From Aurelia coerulea (taxonomy: Eukaryota; Cnidaria; Scyphozoa; Semaeostomeae; Ulmaridae), in assembly GCA_039566865.1 (NCBI GenBank), contig CM076959.1, positions 16,786,501 through 16,850,500 on the forward strand: a DNA stretch of 64,000 bases, written 5' to 3'. Shown here one piece after another: positions 25,201 to 33,115 of the stretch. The first letter of the stretch is position 1. Each line of letters begins with the position of its first letter. Under the pieces are notes generated by a model. That model saw only the letters and a program-made list of their open reading frames with translations, did not search any database and was not told the origin of the DNA. A program made the translations under genes and the position numbers.

Positions 25201-27426
25201 AATGAATAATTTGATGACCGTAATTTAAAAACGTTTTGCATGAACTGTGGGTTCAATTGTTTCACTGTTTTGAATATTTCTAGGCACAGGACTCTTTGGC
25301 GAGCAATGAGCATTGTGCATTTATCTGACTTCGAAAGCAAATCGTTATACGAACTGGTATGATCATTATAGAGAAATCTTAGAGCGCGTTCTTGTAACTT
25401 TTCAATTTTCTGTAATGATTTGGAAGATGAAAAATACCAGACCAAGGGACAGTAATCAAAATTAGAATATACAAAGCTCTGAACAAGAATCGTTTTTTCT
25501 TTACAGCCAATGAACGACTTTAATCTTTTAAGAACATTTAATTGTGCTGCAGCTTTTTTGCAAAGATTCGAAATATGTGGGTCGAAATCAAGTTTATAAT
25601 CCAGCGTAACGCCTAAAAGTTTCACAGTCTCCTCAGATTTGATTATTTTGCCGTTAATGTTAATTTGTTCTCCACTAGTATTTGTCCGGTTTTTTCTGAG
25701 CAATATAGCATGGAATTTTTCAGGGTTAGCAATCATTTCATTTTGTTCCAACCAGGACAAGGCAACTCCTGTTTCTTTTTCTAAAATATTTACAAGATCG
25801 GGCATGCTTTTAGAAAAATAAGTAAGTGTATTATCATCAGCGTAATTATAAAGCGTTGCCTGTTTTATAAAGTAAAATAAGTCATTGATGTAAAAGTTGA
25901 AAAGGATTGGTCCCAGCACAGAGCCTTGGGGTACACCAGATATAACCTCTTGAAAAGAACTATACGTATTATTTATCCTAACACATTGTTTTCGTCTTTT
26001 GAGGTAAGAATAGGTAAGGACTAGTGCTTCTTCGTCAAATCCATATGCATGTAATTTGGCAATAAGTAAGTCATGCGGAATACAGTCGAAGGCTTTTGAA
26101 AGATCCATTAGGATTGCTCCTACGAGATAGTCGTTGTCGAGGTTAGCCCTCCAATCTTCTATGAGACGTATCAAGACGTGTTGAATTCTGCTCACAATGT
26201 GGCACAAAAAGGCCTGGCACAGAAAGTGTAGTGAAATGTGTAGTGAGTTTCTTTAATGCATGGTGAGATTCGTTAATGTGTAGTGAGTTTTGTTAATGTG
26301 TAGTGAGTTTTCGTTAATGTGTAGTGAGATTCGTAAATGTGTAGTGATACTTGTGGGCCACCGTAATATGGAGCATCGCGCTCAAATCTTTCAAGTCTTT
26401 AAAATGGTGGGTGTAAAATTCTATGACATTTTCTTTCAATTGAATGGCTTGTAAGGAACTTATGGTACTTTGCTGTAAATATGCTGTGGAAATCTTTTTG
26501 TATCTATTCAATCAGGACTTGAATGGTAATTGTTTCATTTAAGTCTTAAATACACGAGAATTAAAATGCCTTTTCACATTGCGCCTTCTGAATCAAATAA
26601 ACAAAATCCGCCAGGCAGAACTTTAGATTACCCTTCTTCTTTCGTTATAAGCACATAACTTCTCTTAAAAACCACCTTTCGCGTGCACGAGGCGAGAGTT
26701 TGCCCTGCTGACTTCGGAGCAACTTTTGCGGTTGTTTGTTTTGAATTGCTGGCTGAAAGAATTTCCTTTATTTGCAATCGCTAATCGTTTTGAATTGAGG
26801 TGCCAATTAAAGTAACTGATTCTAGCAAGGGCCTGAGGACGAGATAGTCCTCCCGTTGCAGTTAATTTATAATTTTTGGTTTGAAAAACTTACCTATGCT
26901 CTCCTTGGTGGTTTCTTCTTTCATTTCATAAATTTCTTTGTTTTGCTTTCTAAACGGCATAAATCGCATGTTTTCTTAAGCAGAAATGAACTGTTTGATC
27001 GTGCCACCTCGTCTTTTGGCGGCCATTTGCAATGTACTTTAGTTTTCCATAAATTAAAAATGGCGTTGATGGAACGGTAAGCAGAGCAAGCAGTTTATTT
27101 CAACTTGAGAAAGGATGGGATATTTGTCGTTTAGAAAGCAAAACCAAGAAATTTATGAAAGAAGAAACCACCAAGGAGAACATAGGTAAGTTTTTCGAAT
27201 CAAACATTAGAAATTAACTGCAACGGTAGGATTATCTCGTCCTTAGGCCCTTGATTCTAGTTACAAAATCTGCCCTTGTTCGTTGTGCTATTTTCTAATT
27301 TCGATATTTCTTTGTTTGTAGACGGTATCGATTCTTGAACAACGACTAACTCTATGCGAGAACAAATTGAGAGAATGTTTGGACAATCAGCAGAAAATCA
27401 CATTGCAAATAAGGCCTAACGAGTGA
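7300..27426 (+). CDS. POC1: POC1 centriolar protein, WD40 repeat family
   Basis: Seventeen exons join in phase to 457 aa: 7300-7314, 7839-7923, 8610-8689, 9772-9863, 10788-10896, 11753-11823, 12780-12887, 15777-15849, 16834-16876, 17506-17588, 19174-19224, 20402-20470, 20893-20938, 21880-21980, 23693-23779, 24193-24348, 27322-27426 (TGA 27424). The start [21 protein letters not shown] matches known POC1 N termini and has a purine at -3. Residues ~12-300 form seven WD40 repeats ([45 protein letters not shown]). A Pro/Thr/Arg-rich linker follows, and the C terminus carries the POC1 signature [20 protein letters not shown], a short coiled coil. Family role: a microtubule inner/luminal centriole protein needed for centriole and basal-body stability and ciliogenesis. 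Length is within the family range (human paralogues ~407 and ~478 aa). Exon 5 uses a weak donor (gtttttg). The introns carry many transposons, and exon 10 is followed by seven tandem copies of itself. Confidence 0.95.
8738..9197. mobile_element. TTAA-flanked foldback MITE (piggyBac-like target)
   Basis: AGGACAAGTCCGGGGTTGG at the left is mirrored by CCTCGGACTTGTCCT at the right, with arms of about 220 bp folding on each other. TTAA lies on both sides (8734-8737 and 9198-9201). It is in POC1 intron 3. Single left ends of the same family occur near 29868 and 31834. Confidence 0.82.
11110..11290. repeat. Dispersed repeat, inverted copy of 57726-57890
   Basis: CCAATCCCATTGGTTCATCG, TTTCCCGCGGTTTTCCCGTAG and CCTTGTATAATACGATACAAG recur in reverse complement at 57726-57890. 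It lies in POC1 intron 5. The internal ACAAG palindrome and flanking GC-rich blocks suggest a small transposon, but ends were not resolved. Confidence 0.6.
12375..12712. mobile_element. TIR element in POC1 intron 6
   Basis: TAGGAAGTGTGTTTATTCCC at the left and its complement at 12692-12712 form ~55 bp imperfect inverted ends that also include GTGTCCT and TGACCC. An outer inverted pair lies at about 12199-12230 (TTTTACCAAGGGCG...CTTGTAGGAAG) and 12701-12738, so the element may sit in or extend an older inverted structure starting near 12197. Confidence 0.65.
12935..13405. mobile_element. Mariner-like MITE with CCGGGTGAGTCAG ends, copy 1
   Basis: Left end CCGGGTGAGTCAGAAAAAAG and right end CTTTTTTCTGACTCACCCGG, flanked by TA. 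Beyond the TA there is an unusual ~29 bp near-identical direct repeat on each side (12906-12934 and 13406-13435). A longer copy is at 59169-59805; related single ends appear near 13867, 33531 and 52193. It lies in POC1 intron 7, starting 47 bp after the exon 7 donor. Confidence 0.8.
14016..14615. mobile_element. Palindromic ~600 bp MITE (MULE-like), copy 2
   Basis: AACAAGGGC...GCCCTTGTT ends with long palindromic arms. A perfect 9-bp duplication TTTAGACCC lies at 14007-14015 and 14616-14624. It is in POC1 intron 7. Confidence 0.88.
15112..15707. mobile_element. Mariner-like MITE with CAGGGTGTCCCA ends, copy 1
   Basis: CAGGGTGTCCCAAAAAAAAT at the left and ATTTTTTGGGACACCCTG at the right, flanked by TA (15110-15111 and 15708-15709). 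The ends resemble widespread animal Tc1/mariner termini. The arms are long and include the shared block CGGCCATTTTG. A second copy is at 54318-54917. It lies in POC1 intron 7, 69 bp before exon 8. Confidence 0.85.
15957..16085. repeat. ~125 bp MITE (GTCCGTCTC family), copy 1
   Basis: AAGTCCGTCTC near the left and GAGACAGACT near the right, with ATATCACCTGAG facing GCAGGTGATACCT inside. Similar units are at about 17300-17423, 18455-18590 (degraded) and 32650-32777. Confidence 0.6.
16130..16652. mobile_element. ~520 bp TIR element ending AGCATAGG, copy 2
   Basis: Same family as 3380-3902. In place of a 9-bp target duplication, it sits between two 43-44 bp direct repeats (16087-16130 and 16654-16696, both starting TTGATTTA and ending GAGTCAATTA). 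It lies in POC1 intron 8. Confidence 0.85.
16946..17012 (+). other. tRNA-like SINE head
   Basis: A-box TGGCTCAGTGG (16952-16962) and B-box-like GGTTTAAGTCC (16995-17005) are at tRNA spacing. The B-box has the usual C changed to T, and the acceptor stem pairs poorly, so this reads as a tRNA-derived SINE promoter or a decayed tRNA rather than a working tRNA. It is in POC1 intron 9. Confidence 0.5.
17300..17423. repeat. ~125 bp MITE (GTCCGTCTC family), copy 2
   Basis: ATTAGATATCAGATGACATT and GCGATTACGCAAAATTA at the left, CACCTGACATCTAATTTGAT then GAGACGGACTTT at the right. Same short family as 15957-16085 and 32650-32777. Confidence 0.6.
17516..18330 (+). repeat. Eight tandem copies of POC1 WD exon 10 (unit ~101 bp)
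   Basis: The unit is most of exon 10 plus 28 bp of its downstream intron. Starts (TGCAGT or variant) are at 17516, 17617, 17722, 17823, 17924, 18025, 18126 and 18227, so the step is 101 bp except one of 105. The first copy belongs to the real exon (17506-17588). The other seven keep a donor AAAG|gtatat and a pyrimidine tract ending in AG. Read in the WD frame, copies still encode [14 protein letters not shown]. Spliced after exon 10 they would shift frame; spliced in its place through the second AG (gtgcag) six of the seven fit exon 9 in frame, losing five residues. Confidence 0.9.
18455..18590. repeat. Degraded ~125 bp MITE (GTCCGTCTC family)
   Basis: GAGTCAGTCTCAAACTATAC, GCGACAACGCAAAATTAC and a closing ATCTGAGACAAC keep the order of the short family at 15957-16085 and 32650-32777 with many changes. 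It is in POC1 intron 10. Confidence 0.45.
19245..19975. repeat. Half of a foldback repeat, interrupted by a MITE
   Basis: The parts 19260-19342 and 19859-19960 match consecutive pieces of the foldback element at 55515-56025 (GCAGTAATGCACCATTGATG, then GGGATTGCGAGAAAAGCC and TTCGTTCTTCTCT-type sequence). The AGCATAGG element at 19343-19858 splits them. It is in POC1 intron 11. Confidence 0.65.
19343..19858. mobile_element. ~520 bp TIR element ending AGCATAGG, copy 3 (nested)
   Basis: Complete AGCATAGG...CCTATGCT ends. Flanks ATTTTACAC (19334-19342) and AATTTACAC (19859-19867) are a 9-bp duplication with one change. It is inserted into an older foldback repeat. Confidence 0.85.
19990..20320 (+). 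pseudogene. LINE C-terminus and 3' tail
   Basis: From about 20010 a short frame encodes [20 protein letters not shown] and ends [15 protein letters not shown]. This is the typical last ~40 residues of CR1/L2-like ORF2 proteins and resembles the minus-strand copy at 45143-45616. The 3' UTR ends with GGCCCCCTGAAAATCAGTC, a four-base loop, GACTGATGG, then TACCGTGCATAAATAATTTT and an A-rich tail at 20281-20312. It is severely 5'-truncated, in POC1 intron 11. Confidence 0.75.
21190..21429 (+). pseudogene. LINE C-terminal fragment
   Basis: An open frame ends in [37 protein letters not shown] and stop at 21427-21429. The FRGxKxWN box followed by a basic TFKxFK tail is shared with the other LINE ends here. 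It is 5'-truncated and lies in POC1 intron 13. Confidence 0.7.
21767..21848. repeat. 41-bp tandem duplication
   Basis: The unit ATGTAACTTTATGGCTAGAT followed by TCAAGAAATACTCTGTTGTA occurs twice in direct order with almost no divergence, so it is recent. It lies 31 bp before exon 14 of POC1. Confidence 0.85.
22037..22338. mobile_element. ~300 bp TIR element (GGATGTGCCTGCC family), copy 1
   Basis: GGGGTCTACCTTGGAG and GGGGATGTGCCTGCCA at the left face GGCAGGCACATCCCCG and AAGTAGACCCCCC at the right. The inside has repeated CCTGTCCTGGA motifs. It carries the unoccupied site ATACCTGT (22220-22227), which is filled in the sister copy at 34974-35575. It is in POC1 intron 14. Confidence 0.8.
22364..22826. 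mobile_element. Truncated palindromic MULE-like MITE
   Basis: Starts AACAAGGACAGATTTTGTAA like the complete copies and includes both arms up to AGCTAGCTACCTGGG near 22815, where the last ~130 bp are missing. It is in POC1 intron 14. Confidence 0.75.
23091..23578. mobile_element. Divergent relative of the AGCATAGG family
   Basis: AAATCTTTAAAAAGGTGGGT at the left faces GTTAAAGATTTGAGCCCTAT at the right. The core has CATAGTTTATGAAGGCCTAC and GATGACGTCATAGCCTC, the same order as 3380-3902 but much diverged. A single half of another relative is at 22914-23058, and a left end is at 26385-26515. It is in POC1 intron 14, ending 115 bp before exon 15. Confidence 0.65.
24405..26365. mobile_element. 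~1.96 kb TIR element with subterminal repeats, holding a LINE
   Basis: Ends TACGGTGGCCCACAAG and CTTGTGGGCCACCGTA are exact inverses. Just inside, copies of a motif containing ACTACACATT (left, 24420-24500) or TGTGTAGTGA (right, 26225-26350) are repeated four to six times, as seen in some DNA transposons where transposase binds subterminally. The middle is occupied by a minus-strand LINE. It lies in POC1 intron 16. Confidence 0.75.
24987..26207 (-). pseudogene. LINE reverse transcriptase, 406 aa, 5'-truncated
   Basis: An uninterrupted minus-strand frame. In order it shows [20 protein letters not shown] (RT box A), [20 protein letters not shown], the catalytic [20 protein letters not shown], a thumb region, the [18 protein letters not shown] box and a Cys-rich end CKCSACHC. 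The endonuclease and the start of the RT are missing, so it cannot move on its own. The absence of stops over 1.2 kb suggests a fairly recent insertion. It sits antisense in POC1 intron 16 within a TIR element. Confidence 0.92.
26600..27283. mobile_element. Half copy of the palindromic MULE-like element, interrupted
   Basis: 26620-26828 matches the right arm of the ~600 bp palindromes (GCGGTTGTTTGTTTTGAATT, GCAATCGCTAATCG). It resumes at about 27253 with TTACAAAATCTGCCCTTGTT. The left half is absent. The gap is filled by the TIR element at 26829-27252. Confidence 0.7.
26829..27252. mobile_element. Nested TIR element with ~130 bp ends
   Basis: AAGGGCCTGAGGACGAGATA at the left and TATCTCGTCCTTAGGCCCTT (one loop base different) at the right, with the inversion continuing through AACTTACCTATGCTCTCC. 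ATTCTAG or GATTCTAG flanks both sides, a 7-8 bp duplication. Removing it restores a normal arm of the surrounding palindromic element, which confirms the nesting. Confidence 0.8.
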
Positions 27427-28584
27427 CATCACATCTAAGCAACACTGTACATAAGTATTGTTGTATATTTTCTCCTTTTCTATTTGTTAAAAAAATGTCC
27501 TGTCTCTAGGAACAGTGTATTTCTGTCATGTACTGTACTGTATGCATTGATTTCACATGATCCCTTGAGGCGTTTTTTGTCGCTTTCCAAACGAGGGTAA
27601 TGCGTCATAAACGCAAGGCTCGTTTGGCCAGTGTCAAGTGTGTCAAGTAAGACGCTTGAAGGGTGAACAGTTGTACAAATTTTACCCCTACTATTTTCAA
27701 ACCAGGTGCGAAGGAGATTATTAACCCTGCAGTAGTGGGCTTTCGTGTGTTCAGACAACTTAAAAAAACTTGTGGCTCAAAACTTAAAAACTACAGTGGA
27801 AAACGATGAATTAACAACTCGCTCTAACAAAATACCCCTTCTGACAACCGCCGGGTGTAGTAAAATTGTCTTCTTTTGATACCTGGCGTTAGAAAATAGA
27901 GGTGAAAAAGATAACCGGGAAGGAGTGCACTTCCCTTCAGGAATATATATATTATCCTCCCAGGTAACTTTCCTGTCGCTTTCCTATTATTCGAGCAACA
28001 ATTCAAGGTTACTGTTTTTTCGTGCCACGGAGAACTCAGACTAAAACTGCAGTTTTGTTTCATGGATGTAGAAATTTTTTGGACGTCATTTTTTGTTATT
28101 TTCACGTGATATTTCATGTGATCACTTTACCATGGAACTAAAAAGATAGCCAGCTATGTTAATTCAAAGTGTTAAATGATTGTGGAGAAGAGCATTGGAA
28201 ATAACCTATCAAAATACTATAAATTCTACTCTTTGATGTTCGTATGCCACGATATTTTTCGAATTGTTTTTAATGCCCCATACTCCGATTCTTGATATTT
28301 TCCAGAGTTGCAAAGGTCTGACACGAGGCGGTTAAAATTTCCCCACAGTGAAACAATAACAATTTTTCAATGCTGACTCACTGGTTTCGTTTTCGAGCAG
28401 AAAATTTTGTTACATGTTTCCTGTTGATATTCATTGATTTGAATTGGGAGGTAGAGCGAGATAAGCGAGACGCGATCAGAGTCTGTGATTTCTTAAAAAA
28501 AATTCAACTCACTTAGAAATACGAAACAAGGACTCGTGTAACTGTACTGCTGCTTGTACGAAGAAGGAAGCAATTTTAGGCAAG
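27427..28584. other. POC1-caspase intergenic region
   Basis: No exon supported. No AATAAA lies close to the POC1 stop. The last few hundred bases must include the caspase promoter and leader; I see no TATA box at a convincing place. Confidence 0.4.
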
Positions 28585-31229
28585 ATGGCTTCCAGAGGAA
28601 AGCGCACAGATTATGGTTCCGGTAATAGCAAGTTCAACACCTACATGGAACGTGGTGCGAATGCAGTTATTGGGGATGGCAACACTTTTCATTTTGGTGC
28701 TTTTGGTGCACGGGAAAGCTCTAAACCCGGTAAGTTAAATGCCAGATTTGGGCCTAAGCTAAGGCCGGGAAGGAAGAGGACGGCCTAATAATTTTCTGTT
28801 CGACACATGTGGGCGGGATAAATCCCAATAAGTCAATGAAATTAATTTTATTATCAGATACTATTTTCACTGCTCACACTGCAAACAAATGTTGCAAATA
28901 AAAACAAATTTCATCCCCCCCTTACCAACTACTGAGTTTGAAAATAGAAAGAAGTGTTTGACGCAACGTTCCAAATTGAACTTGGGGAAGTACCAGGAAT
29001 TAGCAAAGGGAAAGTCCAAAGGAGGGAAATTCCAAAGGAGGGAAAGTCCCCGCTTGCCAAAATCTAAATTGGAACCTAAAGAAGGAGATCGTCAAACAAA
29101 CGCAGCATTTAGAGCAAGAAGGAAGACAGAAATAGGTTGCAGACTGAAAGATTCTTTGATTTGAGAAATGCCTTCGAAAGATAGGAGAGATGGGTCCAGT
29201 CGGGGGACCAGTAGCACAACGTTTCACACCAACATGGCTTCTGGTGCAAATGCAATTATAGGCAACCAAAATGAGTTTTATTTTGGTGACGCTAAGAGAA
29301 AGGAAAATTCAAGATTTGGTAAGTGTTGCCATATTGGTTGAAAGAAATACCAAGGATGAAGGCCTTGTTTGTTGTAAGAAATATAAAAAATTTGAACTGA
29401 GATATATCCTCACGCTGTTTTTTGATAAGAAACTAATACCTAGGTAGTATCTTAAATTTTAGGACATTTGCAACCAAACTTTTTCAATGAGTTCCTTAAG
29501 TACAAGTAATGACATAATTCACACTCAATATAGAAACAGTGGCTACATTACTGTACAATGTCAAAACAATTTGAGTGACCTGCAAATTTGATAAGTTTCT
29601 TAGCTTTTTAAAATTCCAGGTAGCATTGTCTCTTAACTTTTGACAAATTGAGCCTACCATTTCTTTGACGCAGTTTCTTATAACAAATGAGACATGCACT
29701 TCTTCCACATTTTTGCAGATTTTTTGTACTTGCAAAAATGAGTAAGAATTATTTTCTTTTCAGATGCAGGAGCAAAATGTACAGTATCAGGTAAGTCTTC
29801 TCTTGTTTTTATTGGAGCCTTTTTCTTGCTGTCAAGATATCACACAGAGTGAAGTATTTCCTTCTAAAGGACAATTCCTGGTTGGTATGATTTGTGATAG
29901 AATGTAAGATTATATACTCTGTTGTTATTTATGGTGTATCACACTTTCCCCCACCATTTTTCATGTTTTTTGCAAAATTGTGTATTCAAATAAGTGAAGG
30001 CCATGTAGTAGCCATGTACAAGCCTTGTAGTTATAGCCTTTTAACCTTGTTATAGCCTGGAATAGCCCTGCTGTAACCTTGTAAATGGCTTGAAAAATGC
30101 TAATTAGCCTTGTAGAAGCCTTGTGTTAGACTGGTTGCAGCTTGGAATCTTACTGATAGCCTTGTAATTTTCTTCCAAGGTTAGTACAAGGTCATAACAA
30201 GGTCATAATCCCCTCTACAAGGCTAAAACTTGGCCTGTACAAGGCCAAGTTTAGCCTTGTATTTTTGTACAGGTAAGTGCAAAGAATTATGTTCAAATAA
30301 CAGATTAATAAATTTTTTTTTTAAAATAGATGAAAAGTCTGTGTGAGTAACATTGCCTTTAAAAAAACTGTGAAATCACCGTTTTGACGCAAATTAGGAA
30401 ACAGAGCCCCTTTAAAGACCTCATAATTTTTTCAAATTTTTTTCTCATTCTAGAAGAGACCACAGCAACTGGTGTACAGGAAACCGAGCAAAAGCCAGAA
30501 GATGTCTCAATTATTTATGAGATGACAAAGGGGTTTGTGGTTTTGTTCCACAATGAACTTTTTCCAAAGCGGACCAATGGATCATGGAGAAAAGGTTCCG
30601 AGAGAGATGCTGAAGCACTGAAGAGTTTCTTTGAAAAGGATTGTGGATTTGTATTCAGGGATGTGAATTACAAAGATCTCACAGCAACACAAATGATTGA
30701 AAAAGCAAAAGACCTAAGTGAGAAGGATTTCTCAAAATATGACTCTTTCTTCTGCATTGTTCTAAGTCATGGAAAGAAAGAAGGTATTGTTGGGGTAGAC
30801 GAAGAAGTGGTATCGGTGGAAGCCATTACTGGGCAATTTACGGGACACACATGTCCAACTTTACAGAACAAGCCAAAAATTTTCATTATCCAGGCTTGCC
30901 GTGGAGATGTGGATGACCCTGGAGCAGTTGCCAAAGATTCCCAAATGATGTCTGGACCATCTCCAGTGTTGCCAATAGAGACAGATTTTCTCATTGCCTT
31001 TGCTAGTCCTCTTGGGTATGCTTCCTATAGAAATGAAGAAGAAGGCTCTTGGTTTGTACAGTCATTGGTGAAGCTGCTGATGAAATATTTCAAGAAGGAA
31101 CATCTGATGGATATTTTTTTGAGGGTTAACCATGAAGTGGCACATCTCTCATCAGACGAAAATTATAAACAAATTCCAAGCCAGGAATGTAGACTTACAA
31201 AGAAGTGTTATTTTTACAAAGACCAATAA
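28585..31229 (+). CDS. Caspase with two N-terminal RHIM-like motifs
   Basis: Four exons, 28585-28729, 29166-29318, 29764-29790 and 30454-31229, join in phase to 366 aa; borders are GT/AG and the first ATG has a good context (caagATGG). Exon 4 is a caspase (C14) catalytic unit: large subunit with LSHGKKEG (His ~214) and IIQACRGD (Cys ~257), small subunit with ETDFLIAFAS, SYR in place of the usual SWR, and GSWFVQSL. The enzyme should be an active Asp-specific cysteine protease of cell death or innate immunity. The first 100 residues hold no CARD or DED; exons 1 and 2 each encode one copy of a short motif, GANAVIGDGNTFHFG and GANAIIGNQNEFYFG, in a Ser/Gly/Lys-rich context. Exon 2 also has its own ATG (29168) in frame, so it could be an alternative first exon. 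An AATAAA lies at 31700-31705. The motif function is inference. Confidence 0.9.
29998..30285. repeat. Cluster of AGCCTTGTA motifs
   Basis: AGCCTTGTA, its near variants (AACCTTGTA, TAGCCTTG) and the inverse TACAAGGC occur more than a dozen times in under 300 bases, mostly direct in the left two thirds and inverted in the right third. It follows a degraded left end of the TTAA foldback family (29868) in caspase intron 3. Confidence 0.65.
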
Positions 31230-31699
31230 CTGTTGTCAATCATTAGAGTAAAATCTAATCAAATCTGAAAATGTTCTGTCAAAGAAATCATTGTGTGTAC
31301 TTGACATCCTGATGTAAAAAATGGCAGGGGCAGCATTAAAAAGTGAAAGGTAATCGACAGGGTTAAAAGATGTGTTCATGAACAAGGGGTTGGGCACAAG
31401 TAAAAATCAATTGAAATGGGTGAAATTGACACATGCAAGAGCTTAGGAGACAAAGAGTGCTTAGGTTTTCCTTTTTTCTTTTACAGATGGACATGTATAC
31501 CCGTGTCTATTGCCTTTAATTTTACTTTAGGCCTTGGGCACATAAACACGCCGAGAATTCCTTACATTGTCATAAGAATTCTTCAGCCATATGAAAGACT
31601 GTAAATGTCTCTAAACAAGATTTCTTAGGCAGGAAAACCAATCTTATTGTGTGCAAGGCCTATGCTGTATTTCCTTCATATATATGAGAAGCAAGTGAA

Positions 31700-31705
31700 A
31701 ATAAA
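31700..31705 (+). promoter_or_regulatory. Candidate poly(A) signal of the caspase gene
   Basis: Canonical AATAAA, 471 bases after the stop codon. Confidence 0.4.
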
Positions 31706-32131
31706 ATGAAAATATTATTGGGATTCCCTTGACTAAAAGAAATAGTCTCTCAAATGATTTTGTGCCAGTATGAAGTTTATCAATGTTTAAGCAAATTGAG
31801 AGTTGAGATTCTCATGACGAGTTTCTTATTTAAAGGACAAATCCGGGGTTGGTATTGTTGATGATATGTAGAATACAAGATTATTCTGTTTTGAATGTTG
31901 TATCATGCTTTTTCTCATCATTTTGATGTGCTTTTTCACGTCGTGACTTGTGCCTAGTCATGTCATCATGCGCAAAGATCTGGGAGAAAACTTGCACGTG
32001 ATGATGTTACAACGTTTAAGTTGCGTGTTTGAATCCATTAGCAAGAAAGAGGCAAGACCCTGGATTTGTCCTGGAGGGTACACAAATTCTTGGTGCCACC
32101 ATGGTGCCACACCGTCCTTGCATTATGCATT

Positions 32132-32312
32132 TGTTTGGGGAGACGAGATACGGTTTGTTCGAGGAAACGTATGTGTCCCCCCATGCAGTAGATTAATGCT
32201 CATGCGCCCGGCAGAGCTCCAATCCAAAATGCTACTGCGCATGAGCTTTAACCTACTGCACGGGGGACACATACGTTTCCTTGAACAAACCGTATCTCGT
32301 CTCCCCGACAAG
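32132..32312. mobile_element. ~180 bp MITE (GGGGAGACGAGATAC), copy 1
   Basis: Left GGGGAGACGAGATACGG then GAGGAAACGTATGTGTCCCC; right GGGGACACATACGTTTCC then ACCGTATCTCGTCTCCCC. The centre includes GCTCATGCGC facing GCGCATGAGC. CATT flanks both sides (possible 4-bp duplication). Confidence 0.75.
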
Positions 32313-32649
32313 CATTGAATGAAACTTTCATCGAAATTTATCCTCACTTTTGACGCCTTGCTTTACTTGTTTACTTACAGAATTGTTGCACTGTCGGGCC
32401 TTGAGCTTTCGCACCTGCAACATGTTGCTGCATAAAAACCGGAACGGTGATTTCCTTCCCTTGTTGTTTGCATGGGTGGTGTAACCCTTAATCATTCGTG
32501 AACTCTTCATAGCGAATTGTATGAAACTCGTGTTAAGTTTCCTGATTTTAGTTTGTAAATTCAGTTAATAACAAATTTATTTTCGTATTAGGTGTAAATG
32601 ATGAATAAACAAGTTGATAGGTAGTCATTTTGAACATGTATGGTTCTTA

Positions 32650-32777
32650 TTAAAGTTCGTCTCACATTCGATGTCACCTGAGTTTTGCGATAACGCAAAA
32701 TTCCTTTGCAAAACACTTCTAGTGTTGTTATTCGCGGGCATTTGCAGGTGACATCTAATTTGAGACAGGCTATGGAC
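32650..32777. repeat. ~125 bp MITE (GTCCGTCTC family), copy 3
   Basis: AAGTTCGTCTCACATTCGAT and TTGCGATAACGCAAAATTCC at the left, GCAGGTGACATCTAATTTGA and GACAGGCTATGG at the right. Best preserved relative of 15957-16085. Confidence 0.6.
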
Positions 32778-32939
32778 ATTTTCTCCACAGTGGTAAAACT
32801 CTTCAAGTCTTGATAGCATCAAGTTAAGATACGTTTTGTTGTAAATTTGTTTTGCATGTAGCAATTTCAGAAAAAGGAAACTTGCTAAGTTTGAGATGTT
32901 ATCGCTCTTTATATTTTCTACAAGATCTTACTAATTCCG

Positions 32940-33115
32940 TTTTGGCTGTTGGTAATACCTACAAAGGACGAGGCAGGCAAAGAACAAGATGGCTGGATGT
33001 GTTGAAAGAATTAACTGGGATGTCCTTGCATCAACTCAATGAAAAAGCAATTAACAGAACAGAATTGTTTGTTCAGAGGGTCGCCAGAAGTCGCCAGCGA
33101 CTTGATGGTACCAAA
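32940..33115 (+). pseudogene. LINE ORF2 C-terminal fragment (RTE-like)
   Basis: One frame encodes GRGRQRTRWLDVLKELTGM, then SLHQLNEKAINR and VARSRQRLDGT. The pattern R-x-R-x-R-W-x-D followed by a Trp/Arg-spaced tail and RLDGT is common at the C-terminal end of RTE-type LINE proteins in invertebrates. It is short and has no upstream RT, so it is a decayed insert. Confidence 0.6.

Noticed and set aside
24987..26207. An active autonomous retrotransposon.
   Set aside because: The RT frame is open, but the endonuclease, ORF1 and N-terminal RT are missing and it is boxed into a DNA transposon.
28889..29164. A 91-residue basic open frame between caspase exons 1 and 2 as a separate exon.
   Set aside because: It overlaps the polypyrimidine tract and acceptor of exon 2, has no good acceptor of its own in phase, and its lysine-rich composition is what AT-rich purine sequence gives by chance.
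30961..31000. IETD in the caspase, which looks like a caspase-8 processing site between the subunits.
   Set aside because: It is followed directly by FLIAFAS and aligns with the structural segment V-E-A-D-F-L of the small subunit in other caspases, so it is inside the fold rather than in the cleavable linker. Linker cleavage, if any, is more likely in the GDVDD region or at AKD.
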